The notes below the pieces were generated by a model. It did not search any database and was not told the origin of the DNA. It was given only the letters and a program-made list of their open reading frames with translations. A program made the translations under genes and the position numbers. Below are positions 1 to 12,245 of a DNA stretch of 64,000 nucleotides, piece after piece (position 1 is the stretch's first letter; each line of letters opens with the position of its first letter). Source of the DNA: Utricularia gibba (Eukaryota; Streptophyta; Magnoliopsida; Lamiales; Lentibulariaceae); the NCBI GenBank assembly GCA_002189035.1, contig NEEC01000027.1:434001-498000 (forward strand), written 5' to 3'.

Positions 1-1124
1 TGGCTTTGACTTCGAAAATGCCCTCCTCAATGGTGAGGAGAGACACATCGAAGGTGCCACCACCAAGGTCAAAGATCAGAACATTCTTCTCGCCGGAACT
101 GGTGGCCTTCTTATCCAGACCATACGCTATAGCCGCGGCAGTGGGCTCGTTGATGATCCGCATGACATTGAGACCAGAAATCACTCCTGCGTCTTTTGTC
201 GCCTGACGCTGGGAATCGTTGAAGTAGGCTGGGACTGTAACCACGGCATTCTTTACGGTGGTCCCGAGGTAGGCCTCGGCGATTTCCTTCATCTTAGTGA
301 GGACCATGGAGGAGATCTCCTCGGCGGCGAACTGTTTGTCCTCTCCTTTGTAGTTAACCACGATCATGGGCTTATCACCAGGTCCGGGGATGACCTTAAA
401 CGGCCAGAACTTTATATCGCTTTGAACTGATCCGTCAGTGAATCTACGGCCAATCAACCGCTTGGCATCTGCAATGCAAATTCAGCAATGAGTCCCAATG
501 AACCAGCGCAGCTCATCGAAAGCCAAAATCAAGCTAATGTTAACACACCACGACCCAAAAGGCGAAAATCTAGCCACAGAGGCCTAATCAGGCATGAAAA
601 CCACCAGACGTAACAAACAAAGAGAAATGAATTGCACACAGTTCACTAGAAACCTCTTAAGAACTAGGCATCCGTTGACTGACAAAAAAAGTCGACTACG
701 ACATCGCAATCGAAGCTTCAATTAACTGGAGAGTTTCATCAGGCTCATGAAAAAGCAACTAATCAAAATTATCAGACAACAAACTCTAAAAAATAGCCTC
801 AATATAACTAGAGAATTTCATCAGGCTCTGGAACAAGCAAGCAATTAAGATTCTCAGACAACAAAACCCTCAAACAAGAAATCAAGATTCTCGTCAAAGC
901 GACTACTCACCGAAAACAGTGTTGATAGGGTTCATAGCGACCTGGTTCTTAGCCGCATCTCCGATGAGACGCTCCGTATCGGTAAACGCCACATATGACG
1001 GCGTGGTACGGTTACCCTGGTCGTTGGCGATGATCTCAACGCGGTCATGCTGCCAAACTCCGACGCAGGAGTAAGTCGTCCCAAGGTCAATCCCGATAGC
1101 CGGTCCTTCTCCTTTTCCCGACAT
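1..1124 (-). CDS. HSP70: Cytosolic heat-shock protein 70 (HSP70/HSC70), 5' part
   Basis: ATP-driven chaperone of the cytosol and nucleus; only the start of the nucleotide-binding domain lies in the window and the gene runs off the left edge. Exon 1 is 911-1124 and exon 2 is 1-468 and beyond; the intron 469-910 has GT-AG ends and splits an Asp codon (phase 1). The protein starts [19 protein letters not shown], which carries the first phosphate loop (IDLGTTYS). Exon 2 carries [10 protein letters not shown] and the second phosphate motif [10 protein letters not shown]. The absence of any transit or signal peptide and a single intron at this Gly-Asp-Ala-Lys site are typical of plant cytosolic HSP70s, as opposed to BiP or organellar DnaK. 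The ATG at 1122-1124 is chosen; upstream in-frame codons have no ATG. HSE and TATA motifs precede it. Identification is very secure; heat-inducible versus constitutive member cannot be told. Confidence 0.97.
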
Positions 1125-1963
1125 TATCAACGATACAAAAACGCTCCTTAAATAATCTCAAACTACAACGAAAAACAGCGCTCGGGGAGGCTTGGATATA
1201 TAGTTCGCTGATTTTGTCTAGAAAGTTCTTACGCGTTCATTTTGGGCGGTTCCTATTGGCGCACTTTTTCTCAGTTTCCTCCCTTCTGGTTCCTTCTAGA
1301 GACCTCTCCCAATAAAATAATAATAAACCCTCCATTTATTATTTTATTTACGTCTCTTTTCAAACACGCCATCTACTTTTGGCATTATATGACATTCCCC
1401 CCAACTCTCCTCGCTCTCAAAATCAACGCGCCCCCTATCTATTGATTATTTCAATTTGCCCCCTAAGAGTTTTTTTAATCTTATATACATATTTTTTATT
1501 TAAAACCATATCTACCTCTTATTTTAATTAAAACAATTTAATCTCATTTTTAATTTCGATATTAAAAAGTATCAAAAATTCATTTTATCAGATTCTAATT
1601 TCATATCAACATCGAATATTAAAGAATTATAAGTTTAAAAATAATGATTCCATTTTCGAATGGAATAATATAAATTATGAAATATTCCATGTTATATATC
1701 ACAAGGGTATTTCAGTAAACAACTCAAATTGAAGCCTGGAATCCTACCGTAACAGAAGCAGCGGCATTCAGGTACAACAGCACACGAAACAGCAATGTGA
1801 AGCTTTCAGTAATGGCTGACTTTCAATGAATGATCTCAAAACCGCTTACCAGTAAACTCGAAGAAGAAGAACCCGTGTAGTTTTCCCTCATCTCCTGCCC
1901 CAGATGTGCATAAATGGATACCTCCAGCCCCTGGTTAAGGCAGTTGAAGCGTCGGAAACGAGC
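1125..1963. other. Intergenic region between divergent HSP70 and C2-protein genes
   Basis: Holds the HSP70 promoter at its left end, then an AT-rich stretch (about 1310-1720) with no gene-like coding potential, then the leader of the C2-domain gene. No transposon ends were recognised. Confidence 0.7.
1196..1230 (-). promoter_or_regulatory. HSP70 core promoter: TATA box and heat-shock element
   Basis: Read on the minus strand, a CTATATAT TATA-like box lies at 1196-1203, about 70 bases upstream of the HSP70 ATG. A heat-shock-element palindrome GAAnnTTC (1221-1228, with a further partial TC unit at 1217-1218) lies about 20 bases upstream of it. Spacing and order fit a plant heat-shock promoter. 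This is motif matching only. Confidence 0.55.
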
Positions 1964-2623
1964 ATGAGAATTGGCAGATTCGAGGTTACAGTTTTTCGTG
2001 CTAAGGGACTCAGAAACTCCGCCTTCTGTGGTTTGTGATTCTCTTATGGATGAAGGGGACATTGTTGTGGATATAAGCTCATTTTTTTCTGCAGGGATGC
2101 TGGATGCCTACGCGGTTATCGAGTACAGAGATCAGGAGCACAAGAGCGGGATGGGAGCGCGGAGTTTCTCCTGCTGTTGCCTACACGGTGCGTCTGTAAC
2201 CAAGGGTTTTGATATTCCGTTTTGGATCGCAACACAGAGAGGGAAATTAGGCGTGTTTTCAGGGAGGGGAAGCAGCCCGAGTGGAACGAGACGTTCAGGT
2301 TCGAGGTGGAGGCTTCTGAGGCAGAGGATGATCACCACAAGCTGGTCATCAAGCTCATGGATCGCGGCCCTCTATCCGAGGATGAGTATCTCGGGCAAGC
2401 AAAGTAAGACGAAGGAAAATCACATTGTGTTTGAAGAGTGCTTACAAAAAAGCACTCACCCCATTGCAGGATTTACTTGAATGAGGTGATTCATAGTGGA
2501 CTGGAGAGTGGCAAAGCTGAACTCCATCCTCAGAAGTACAGGGTCGTCTTCAGCGATCTGAGTTACCGCGGAGAAGTTACAGTCGGGGCCACTTTTACTG
2601 CTGGAATGAGTTCCACAGACTGA
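1964..2623 (+). CDS. Small C2-domain protein (elicitor-responsive protein 3 / phloem PP16-like)
   Basis: A single C2 domain, expected to bind membranes in a calcium-dependent way. Proposed exons: 1964-2030, 2095-2163, 2263-2403, 2470-2623. The start reads MRIGRFEVTVFRAKGL, followed by MLDAYAVIEYRDQEHKSG and EGKQPEWNETFRFEVEA, the typical strand pattern of this family. It ends ELHPQKYRVVF...GEVTVGATFTAG before a TGA at 2621-2623. The total of about 143 residues matches the family. Introns 1 and 3 splice cleanly in phase. The exon 2 to exon 3 join is out of frame by one base with the best donor (2164) and acceptor (2262); one extra G in the run at 2262-2269 would restore it. A 47-base alternative intron (about 2190-2236) keeps the frame but looks too short for a plant. 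Usual calcium-binding Asp residues are partly replaced (Ala in DAYAV where Asp-Pro is common). Confidence 0.75.
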
Positions 2624-2863
2624 TCAGATACTTTTTTTTCCCTCGTATTCATTCATTTCTGTGTGGAAGGATGAAACGGAGAATAGCTTCAAGTAAAGCT
2701 GAGTGAAACTTGCAGCCACTTCACGCCTCTTACAATATCTCAGCGAAAGCTGATAAGCCCAAAGGATGGAACATTCTAAGCTAAGCAACAGGGTGTTGAC
2801 GTATGTATGTGAAAGATAAAGGCCGCCGGAGACGGAAAGATGGAGCTTCCATTCTCTGCAGTA

Positions 2864-3787
2864 TCAGTAGGCTCTGAAATTGTTGCCTGTAAAGGTCTGG
2901 CCGAATTGCCAATTGGAAGGAGCAATGTTCCAGGAAGTGGTGGAGCTTCCATCACTAGCCTGAACTCTGAACGACAGAGATTGGCCTACCAAAACGGAGT
3001 CCGATTGCCAGTTCTGACCCCAGTTTCTGCTAAGATTCATCCATCCAGTTCTGGAGCCTTTGACCCAGGCGTTCGTGATGTCTCCGGCGCCGGCGACGTT
3101 TGTGATCAGGATCAGGTTAAAGTAACGGAACCCGTTGATGGTAAACCTGATTCCGCCGCTTTTGTGACACGGAACCCTAAGCAAAACAAGCACGTTGAGA
3201 AAAACAGAGTGCGAGCCCTTGCATTAAGTCATGACGAACGGTTTCTTCTTACCGGCGGTAGGAAACAGCGACGATTCCGGCGTGGTACTCGGCGATCTTG
3301 AGAAACATGGGCATGGCGAGATCGAAATGGGATCGCGGCGGATTGCACCAGCCCCCGTTGTCGTTGGGAAGAGCGTAGTTTGGCGGGCAAAAGTTGGTGG
3401 CCGTGATGAAAATGGAAGGGCTCCCTGGGTGGCACCATTGCCAATGTGGCTCGTTCCTGCACTTGATCTCGAAGCAGGCGCCGCAGGCATAACCATTGTT
3501 GAAGAGGGCCGTGCTCAGGGCCGCCGTGTTCACCCCGTATCCTTGGCTGTAAAGATTGCCGTACCCACAAGCTCCACCTGACACCAAACATAATCGTCAT
3601 CATCAAATGAAAAACAAATAAATAAAACAAACATACCCATCGTCCCCGATGCGTCACTGCCGCCGTAGAAGGTGGCGTGGGCCGCCTGCCATTGCCCGGC
3701 GGAGAATGCAGCAACCGCCGACAACTGGCCGAGTGCAGCCAACACGAGAGAAGAGGCGATGAAACAGAAACCCACCAAGGAAGCCAT
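2864..3787 (-). CDS. EXPA: Alpha-expansin
   Basis: Secreted wall-loosening protein of primary cell walls. Exons 3637-3787, 3253-3577 and 2864-3176 join in frame to give 262 residues, a standard expansin length, with both introns at the positions usual for this family. The N-terminus ([20 protein letters not shown]) is a signal peptide. The mature part starts near [26 protein letters not shown], with the eight-Cys double-psi barrel domain ([28 protein letters not shown] with the HFD motif). The C-terminal CBM63-like domain ([35 protein letters not shown]) ends in [15 protein letters not shown] before a TGA at 2864-2866. The two-codon region between RTGW and the end shows no damage. A TATA motif lies at 3826-3832. 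The assignment to the EXPA rather than EXPB class rests on the HFD motif and the [13 protein letters not shown] signature. Confidence 0.97.
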
Positions 3788-3825
3788 TGGTCTGAGAGCG
3801 GAGGGAGCGGGCGGTGGCGACGGTA

Positions 3826-3832
3826 CTTATAG
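3826..3832 (-). promoter_or_regulatory. TATA box of the alpha-expansin gene
   Basis: CTATAAG on the minus strand, about 40 bases upstream of the expansin ATG at 3787, in an otherwise GC-rich leader. Confidence 0.55.
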
Positions 3833-4427
3833 AAGGTGAAGAAGAAGAAGATACTCAGCAACGCGCACTGTTCATAATCCCTGAATCAATGCAAATACTA
3901 GCGGGATGGAAAGTAGTATTTAATCCGCGAATGAATCGAATCAATCCCACTCCCCCTCTTTTTTCAAACGTGTTGACCGGGAAGTAGTGAAATGACAACT
4001 ATACCCTCGAATCCCAGACCCACATCAGCTATCTTCGAGGTCACTTCCGACAAAACTCCCCACGAGAAAGGGAAAAGTTGCAAGCCCCTCGATTTCCACG
4101 ATCCAGAATTAAATTAAAATTCGTGTAATTAAGTTACGCATCGTATAAAAAAGAGAAATAACGGGTTTAATTGCATTCCAAAATCACGGCGTCCGGTCAA
4201 AGGGGGCTGCCCGTTTCCCAACGGCAGCCCAGCACCAATCACGCCACAGCATCCGGTCACCCACTCGGGCATCGAGAATCAGAGTTGGGATGGTGCAGGG
4301 CGTAATTAACGTATAATCCAGGGACCCACCCGCAAAATACACCTACAGCTCCGACTCTTAAAACCTAACCAATCACTTGCGTTCTCTCACAAATGACGAC
4401 ATCAAACGTGGACACGAGACTACAAAG

Positions 4428-4448
4428 AGCAGCAGCAGCAGCAGCAGC
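4428..4448. repeat. (GCA)n microsatellite
   Basis: Seven uninterrupted GCA/CAG units downstream of the PP2A B'' stop codon; probably 3' untranslated or intergenic. Confidence 0.85.
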
Positions 4449-4854
4449 TGTAAACAAATCCAACACCAAGCAGGGTGGGGTGGGGTGGAGTGGTCACCTT
4501 GTCCTCGTGTTTTAGGGCGGCTGGCCAACGAGCCTGTGGGAATGAATGAATGAATGAATGTGAATGGATGGGCGGATGGATGGATGGGAGCTCATCATCA
4601 GGCTTTTCGTTCCCGTGAGCCTTCAGGAAGAGGAGGTCTGGTGCTGCAGCTGAGATCAGATGGCTCCAAATTTTCTTGATTGGAAGGAATGCTGAACCAA
4701 AATACTCTGCTGCGCGATCTACACCCCACCTGATGCAAAGAATTTCATATGGAGAGGGCACCTGAAAATGAACAAGGAATTCCTCGTCAGACAGTGCCAA
4801 CGGGTGGCAGGCACCTCATTTTACAGTGATTTTGTGGCTTCTTACGGAAAGAGC

Positions 4855-7800
4855 TCAAAAGGGAGCCTCAAGGGATTCATCCCAAACATCTGCGCTTCCA
4901 TTTGAAGCATCTTCCGCGTCTTCTTCCATTGAAAGTCTGATGTATTCTCTGTGAGCGAAGCGATCCCACTCGGTCAAATGTGGGTTCTCACGCTCCTGCA
5001 GGGATTGCAACATAAAAACCAAGCCACAGTACTTGAGCATTTATAGCACCATAATGCATCATTTTACCTGCCGAATTAGAAATGGGTCGCGAGTCTCAAA
5101 AGCCATGAACTTGTTAAGGTTAAAGAGGATATTGAAGATACTGCCAGAGAGCTTGCTTCCCTTTAAATCTCGTAATGTAATATAGCTCTCGTCCTGCAGA
5201 AGATATCATTTGGTGCCGCATCAAATACCCAATTTCAGCATATCAGATCTCACCCATGATAGTTGCAGATGATGCTAGGTTATATGTAAATAAAAAAACA
5301 TGTTTATCTGACAATGGCCTACAGAACGGGTGAGCTTTAGAACCTACTAATGTGAACTTGAGAAAAGGAAAAATAAAGAGAACACTAACTACAAAAAATA
5401 AAATAAAAGCACAAAATCGGGGAACTCGCCTCTGGACTTATCATGTCAACTATCTGACATAAAATATCCTCAAAAAGCACAGGCTCTTGCGCCATGCATT
5501 CCATTCTATGCAACTGCTCCTCGTAAAAGAATTGCATTTCATTGCGTGTAATAACACCATTTCCATCCAAATCCACACACTTGAACCTGAACAGAGGAAG
5601 AGCAGGAAAAGGGCGGAAAAACCTCTTTAGCACATTGCTCTCAAATGAGTTGAATATTACTTGGTAGAAATAAATAACTCAGGATCAGCAACTCAACTAA
5701 CTAGCAAAAAAATCATCATACGCAATGGCAACTTGGATACAAACAACAAAATCACAAGAGACCACCATTGAAGAGAATACTTCCAGCTCTCATAAATCTA
5801 TCGATTACTCAGAATGTACTCTTGACAGGTTATTATATTAAAAAATGACTACCAATCCTACAATGCAATCACATTTGGAGATATCATATCACAAAGAAGC
5901 ATCAAGATTAAAGATAGCACAAAAACATGAGTGACTTGTACCAAAATTCACTGACCAGTACTCGAGACTAGGCTCAGAGGATTTATCCTCTTCTGACAAT
6001 ATGAAGTAAACAAAATCTTCATATCCCATCTTTCCTTCAACCTTGCACGTGAATTTTCTGGGTACCTTTGATGTTCATACAGCCAGCCAGTCAGTACATA
6101 AAATAGATGGATCCAATAAGAAGAAGATGCAGCATAGAAAGCAGAAACCTGTGAGAATACTCTGTCGACTATCCTGTAGGTAAGCGCATGGTTGCCATAT
6201 CTGATGAGATTCTCTTTGTCAATAAGAAAATCATGGTCGGTATCTAGCTCCCAAAACTTGCAGTAAATCACATAAAAATGTTCGTAGGAGAAGTATCTGC
6301 ATTCAAAAAGATGGAAGATCAGGGCCTAGAAAGATGCACAGAGAGTGATGCTAATATCAGAGCAAACCACATAACTAAAAGTACCAGGACTAATTATAAA
6401 AACGAAGATAAGAGAAAGATTCAAAGGCAAAAAACAACAAAAAAATTGGCATCAATATATTCACCTCAGAACTTTGTTAATATCCTCTTCTTCATCTGCG
6501 TGTTGCATACCAGTGATTAAGTTGGAATGTTTCAGCTCCCTGAGAGTTATCCGACCATTACCCGCTCTATTCACATAGTAAAATATCCTGTATATTACTG
6601 TTTCAGCTGGAGATGCAACATATCAAATGTTACTTCAATAAAATGTGTAATTCAGTGGACAACATAAAACAGAATCTTGGTTACAGCCCTAGAAACAAAA
6701 GTGCCACTATAAACATGCTCAACTGCATCATAGAACTGCCAAAAACATGACAAGGACTCAATAAATATGTTTTGTTGGTCAAAATTCACTCAACAGTAGC
6801 AGATAAAATGCATCATTCCCAAATAATATGAAAGTGCTCATAAACACCAAAAAGCTTATTTTCTGTAAACAAATTAAAGAAAAATCAAGAATACGTGATT
6901 AAGGGATAAAGACATCTCTGCACAAATAATGAAAATGAACTACCTTTTATGTAGATGATAAAAATAAAATACATTCTGTAGGCGTATTGAATGAACTAAC
7001 CATGGAAAAGGTTGTGTAAACAAAGAACGTTCAACCTTACCATATCTTTCTTGAAATTCAGGGGTGCTTAGTAAGAACTCCAACCCAGGATGAGATGCCA
7101 AAAGTTCTCGAAGCACTGGTTTCAAGTCATCCTACAATTATTTGATATTCCCAATAAGAAAGAATAGAATCACTGAAAATGTGAAACCAAAAACATATAA
7201 AGAGTTCTATGCAATGATGAAAGGCTTCAGTGTGACGCCAACCTGCACCAAAAATCTTGCTTCTGGCTGCTTTAGTATTGTGTATATTTGCACTGCAATA
7301 TCTTTCATCAGCATGTTTCCATTGATCCAGTAATCAACAAAAGAACCTCTGTTGAAATCCATTAAATTATGGGCAAATTAATTATAGATTAGGCAAAAGC
7401 CCTGCTATCTAATATATGCTTGCTGAAACACTCAACATTTAAAATAATCCAAGACTTGAATGGCATGAACAATTTTTTTCAGATGAAATTAAGTAAAGCA
7501 TGTGAGTGAGTATCTACCTGGTAACAACACCAGTATTACCAGAGTCAATTTTTTTGAAAAGCACAGATGAGAAAAATGAAGGTAGCTTGCAGACTTCCTT
7601 GGTTATTGGTTTGAAGTCTGTAAAAGAAGAAAGTGAGGAAACAGGGCAACTACTGCTGACCCATCAATTCTCCATTCAAATACATGCAGAAGATAAAGAC
7701 GAAAAAAAAAAATATTATGACACAGAGCAAATATCTGACCATTAATTCGGAGCCCATCTGCATGACCATAAAAAAACTGATTTATCATAAACACGCATCT

Positions 7801-8826
7801 CTCTCTCAATTCATTTGTTGCTGGACGACCGTCAAGGAAATAGAACTGCAGTTCATAAAATCGATTCAAAGAAAATGAAACTAGAAACAATTTCATACAG
7901 TACTGAACAATGAATAAAACCTGAGGGATAAGTTCCTTGACAGGCTCGTTCACTAATTTCAGAGGTGAACCTAGCGCAGATGGGCCAGCTCTGTGTTTCA
8001 CGACCCGCGGTGACCCTGATGAACTCCTTGGTGAAAGCGGAGGCGTACTGCCAGCAGGAAACATTGAAGGGATTGGACTGCCTGCCGCAGTGTTTGTACT
8101 AAATGATGCTCCAGAGATATTCAAAGGAACTCCATTTTCAGCGTTGTTCAGTAAGGATTTTACCTGGAATTTACATATGGAAGAGTGTAAAAAAAAAAAA
8201 AAAAATTGGTCTCCAATTCATAAAAAGAAAAGACGATATGAATACACTCCAATGCTTCAATTAAAGAATCTGGATGGAAAAAGGAACACTTCAGTAAGCA
8301 AACATGAGAAGAATCATCAAGACTCAGACTTCGTTTACCAATGATCGAAATATGAGATGTATTCTGATTTTGCTATCCAGATCTAATTTCAAATAACCGA
8401 ACAGCCTTGATTTACAAGGTATAGGAAAAATCTACGAAAACCACCCACTAAGTAAGTGTTCTGTATAACATACATCAAATGAAAACAATATTAGCCCCAT
8501 ACACTAATTTGCTCTCCCCTGAACAAAAGAAGACACGAAATGATATCGCCGATGTAGCAGAACACATTTCCAAGACATCAATCAGGAAATCCAACAAAAC
8601 GAAAACATAATACATTGAACAGCTTACAATCAGCTGCAGCATGAAAATCAGCAAAAAAGAAAAAAAAAACATATACCATCGACATGGTTTCAGGAAGAGA
8701 AAGCCACTGATCGAAGAGCTTCTCCGCCACAAAAGAGTTGGCTTTGATAGCCAACGGAGACACCTCCGGAAGCTGCAAAAGTTCCGCATCCAAGCGCGCG
8801 ACGTCGCCACTGAAATCCAAATCCAT
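4855..8826 (-). CDS. Protein phosphatase 2A regulatory subunit B'' (EF-hand)
   Basis: Regulatory subunit that directs the PP2A catalytic/scaffold dimer to substrates in a calcium-influenced way. Tw​elve exons: 8677-8826, 7921-8163, 7740-7845, 7518-7617, 7243-7348, 7041-7131, 6465-6606, 6149-6296, 5956-6065, 5430-5586, 5068-5193, 4855-4995. All phases agree and give 539 residues, the usual length for plant B''. It starts [21 protein letters not shown] Ser/Pro-rich linker ([15 protein letters not shown]) follows. Two EF-hand regions are seen: [13 protein letters not shown] (around exon 8) and a canonical loop [12 protein letters not shown] in exon 10. It ends WDESLEAPF. The protein belongs to the larger B'' group (related to those that act on HMG-CoA reductase in Arabidopsis) and not to TON2/FASS, judged by its N-terminus. 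Intron 10 begins with GC instead of GT (see findings). No frameshift anywhere. Confidence 0.95.
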
Positions 8827-10846
8827 AACTAAAAAGATCCTTCAGATTACACAAACACAAGAACCGTCGAGATATTCCAACGCTTCATGAACCATCAAAA
8901 AGGACGCCCCAAACAGCCAGGCCAAGCAACCAACCCAACCGGATGATTTTATCCCACTCAACGGATTCAGACAGGGACCCCCAAATGCAAGATAAATCAG
9001 CGCAAAGCAAGCAAACAACCACAAAAATCGGGCCGCAGTGAGATACAATTCGCCAAACCCTTGAAACACAAAACGCGGAGCAGATTGTAGATAGAGAGAG
9101 AAAGAGAGAGAGAGAGAGACAAGAGATTACTGATGAGGATGAATTACATGATTAGCGAGGGTGAAGTATATAAATACCCCGAAATCTCCTCCGCCCAAAC
9201 ATAACATAGTACTCCTGTGGGCAATTAAATTATTCCCGTAACGCCACTTTTGTAGTTTTCAATACTTCGGGGCAACTCTAAGCATTTTCCACAAGTTGGA
9301 GGACGTGGGCGCAATTACTCGGTATTTGGGTTCTGATCATAACCGAACTCCGAGCTGGGCTTACAGGCCCACCCGCCCAGAACGACGGCCCAGTAAACGT
9401 CTCCGGCATCGTCGGAAAAGCCCAACAAGACAGACACCACACCACCATACGGAGCCCGGAGGTAAAGTTTGAATTTCGAAAAAATTAAAATAATAATAAT
9501 AATAATTGATATTTTTTAATGTGTACGGAAAATTGGCATTAAAATTGAGATAATAAAAAAAAAATGGATATTGATTTGTGTGGGAAATGGGTTGGTGTGC
9601 CACATCACATGGGGGATGGAATGAATGAATAATTGGGGAATAATTTATATTTAAAAAATAATAAATTCCGGAATTCGATTGAACAAGTCACGAGTGTGGG
9701 CCCCGCCCAACCCGGGGCTTCAATAATTGGAGTGCCTGGGAGTTACAATATCCATAAAAATTCAAACAACCAATAATTGCTGGAATAATCAAATCAATAC
9801 AAAAATATATTCCCACCCACTTTCCTCTTTTTTTTTTTTTATATATATTATTTTCCTATTAAAAAATTAAAAATGTTAAATTAATGGATATAGAAACGTG
9901 GAAATATGCATCAATATTTTTTTATTATATTCAAAATGTGATAAAATCTAATAAAACTAAGCATAATATACCTGACTACATACTATCAAACATAATATAC
10001 TAGTTTATTATTATTTTGGAGTTCAGTGTTTTTTAATAATTTTTTTGAATGATAATTCGAAAAAACGTTGTTATAAAAGATTTCAAATGGAGAAAATCAT
10101 GTTCGTCGAGAAGTGATCTTAATGCAATCTTTAGGTAGTGTTTGGTTGATGTGAATGGGATAAAATGAGTTGGGTTTAAATAAAATTGATGTAGAGGAAT
10201 TAATTTTTTACGTATTGTGATAGTTATTGAGTTTAAGTAATGGGGGATGCGATTTTAAATAAACTCGTATACATAAAATTAAAAAAACGATGTATAATTA
10301 TAAATGCATAACAACACAACAAGAGAGCAAAAAATTAAATAAAGAAAATGCTAGAAATTGGTGTATAAAATAATAAAAAAGTATTATTGGGAAATAATTT
10401 TCTCCGTCTGCGTGGCCAATCAATCGCTGTCTTGACACGTACCCCAAGAGAGCAAACAAAAATGGAGCCATTCCCATGAGTCTGTGTCTGGAGACGGTGA
10501 CCGGACAGCGAAGCCACAAACTTTGACGCAGTCGCTCGCAATTACAACCTGATGTACATTTTTGTAGGTTCTCATGGGGTGGAAGTCATCGCCATTTGCT
10601 TCCTTCTCCCTTGTCTCTTTCTTGTACTCCAGACATCTCCCCGCCGATACTCCAGCCTCATCTGGGTGCTTTCTTTCTTTTTTCAGATCGGGGATTGGAT
10701 TGCTGTAGTTCATCACATCGTCTGCTGAGTGAGTAGTTCATCGTCGTCTGGGGCGCTGCTGCTGCTGCATGATTCGGGTTTGAGGATGTTGTGTGACCGG
10801 CGCCGTTGAGGAGGGTTTGTGATCAGGGAGGAGTCTGGGTGAAAGC
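8827..10846. other. Intergenic region between divergent PP2A B'' and AHL genes
   Basis: The left part is the B'' leader and promoter with a GA microsatellite. The middle (about 9470-10390) is strongly AT-rich with poly-T/A runs and a possible MITE-like stretch near 10136-10300. The right part (about 10400-10846) is the GC-richer promoter and leader of the AHL gene. No coding region is supported. Confidence 0.65.
9092..9120. repeat. (GA)n microsatellite in PP2A B'' leader
   Basis: Nearly pure GA run about 270 bases upstream of the B'' start codon. GAGA/CT-rich tracts are common in plant 5' leaders and promoters. Confidence 0.8.
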
Positions 10847-11662
10847 ATGTCGTCGAACAGGTGGTGGACGGGGGGTCTGGGGCTCCCCGGAACAGGAGTT
10901 GACTTGTCTGGTTCATCTACGTCGATGATGAAAACGGATCTCGGAATCTCGATGACCTCGGCAGATCCGAGCATCTCGATGGGGGATACGACTCGCCGAG
11001 AGGAAAACAGAGAGCAAAGCGAGGACCCTAAGGAAGGGGCGGTGGAAGTTCCCACGCGCCGCTCTCGGGGGCGTCCGCCGGGCTCCAAAAACAAACCCAA
11101 GCCGCCGATTTTCGTCACCCGAGACAGCCCAAACGCGCTCTGCAGCCATGTCTTGGAAGTTGCGACCGGTACCGACATCGCGGAATCCATAGCCCATTTC
11201 GCTAGAAGAAGGCAGAAAGGAGTTTGTGTGCTGAGCGCCAATGGAACCGTCACCAACGTTACCATCCGTCAGCCGTCGGCTCCCGGAGGCGTCTTGGCGT
11301 TGCACGGCCATTACGAGATTCTCTCCTTGACAGGGTCCTTTCTTCCAGGGCCGGCGCCCCCCGGATCCACCGGCCTGACGGTGTACCTATCCGGGGGACA
11401 GGGCCAGGTCGTGGGTGGGAGTGTCATGGGTTCTTTAGTAGCTGTTGGGCCGGTGATAGTGATCGCTTCGACTTTCGCCAACGCCACTTACGAGCGGTTA
11501 CCGATAGAGGAGGACGAGGAGCAGATTGACACGGCGGCGGGCGACGGGTCTCGTTCCCATGTAGAAGAAGGAGGCTACAACAATCTCCAGACTCTGGGAG
11601 GTGGACTGCCCAGCGAATCCCTAGGGTGGAGCCATGGACGCCATCATCATCACCCTTACTAG
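10847..11662 (+). CDS. AHL: AT-hook motif nuclear-localized (AHL) protein, clade A
   Basis: Chromatin-binding regulator that contacts AT-rich DNA in the minor groove and forms trimers through its PPC/DUF296 domain. Single exon, 271 residues, ATG at 10847 and TAG at 11660. One type-I AT-hook is seen near residues 71-83 ([15 protein letters not shown]), followed by the PPC domain: [20 protein letters not shown], then [15 protein letters not shown], and [21 protein letters not shown]. One hook and no introns place it in the intronless clade A (the AHL15-29 type of Arabidopsis). The C-terminus is short, with an Asp/Glu patch and a His-rich end (GRHHHHPY). The N-terminal Ser/Thr-rich segment is variable in the family. 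No damage is seen although the gene is GC-rich. Confidence 0.95.
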   Translation: MSSNRWWTGGLGLPGTGVDLSGSSTSMMKTDLGISMTSADPSISMGDTTRREENREQSEDPKEGAVEVPTRRSRGRPPGSKNKPKPPIFVTRDSPNALCSHVLEVATGTDIAESIAHFARRRQKGVCVLSANGTVTNVTIRQPSAPGGVLALHGHYEILSLTGSFLPGPAPPGSTGLTVYLSGGQGQVVGGSVMGSLVAVGPVIVIASTFANATYERLPIEEDEEQIDTAAGDGSRSHVEEGGYNNLQTLGGGLPSESLGWSHGRHHHHPY

Positions 11663-12245
11663 CTGCTTCATCCCTCCCATTCCTCACACCTCCATCTACA
11701 GCAAAAAGGTATGGCTTCCTCCTCTTCCCGCATGGTTGTACTATCACACTGTCTGTGTTTCCGGTTGACCCTTTAACGTGGAAATCCAACGTCTGGTTTG
11801 CTTCTTCTGCTACACTCCTTGGGGAAACCCTAGTGACTCTCCCCCAAACCCCCTTCTCTTCTCCTCCTCATCATCACTAACTTTGAGCAGTACGGGGGAT
11901 GGCGCCGGCGGCGGACAGGATGACGATCGGTCAGAAGGAACATGAGATGCGAGATGCTGCGGCTGGGACCGCCCTAGCGACTGCTTACATTGAAACCTAC
12001 CCTACCGGACTCCTCCCTCCCTCCCCCTTGCCTTAAGTTGACTTGTCAACAAAAAGGCCTCCCCCTCATTGATCACCTGTTGCCATTATGAGCCACTACT
12101 GCTACTGGTTACCAATCCAAGTCGCCGGGGAGTTCCGTGAATGATCCGCCACCACAGAGTCAAAACACACAAGCCCAAGTTCAGATACGACATAACAAAG
12201 TACAGAGGGTATGCAGGACAGGGACATCCGAACCACCCTGACTGA
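11663..12245. other. Convergent 3' region of AHL and PRP3
   Basis: Holds the 3' untranslated sequence of AHL on the left and of PRP3 on the right. Short pyrimidine-rich stretches occur near 12010-12030. No further gene is supported. Confidence 0.65.

Larger units (their letters stand above)
3788..4854. other. Intergenic region upstream of expansin, downstream of PP2A B''
   Basis: Contains the expansin promoter (left) and the 3' untranslated end of the PP2A B'' gene (right). Simple repeats are present: a CAG/GCA run at 4428-4448 and GAAT units at 4541-4560. An open frame across 4420-4800 (-) is repeat-driven and is not called as a gene. Confidence 0.65.

Noticed and set aside
1971-2480. 169-codon open frame over the C2 gene
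   Set aside because: It runs through introns and is out of frame with the conserved C2 blocks.
4420-4800. 126-codon frame (-) downstream of PP2A B''
   Set aside because: Driven by GCA and GAAT repeats; no recognisable domain; lies in a 3' flank.
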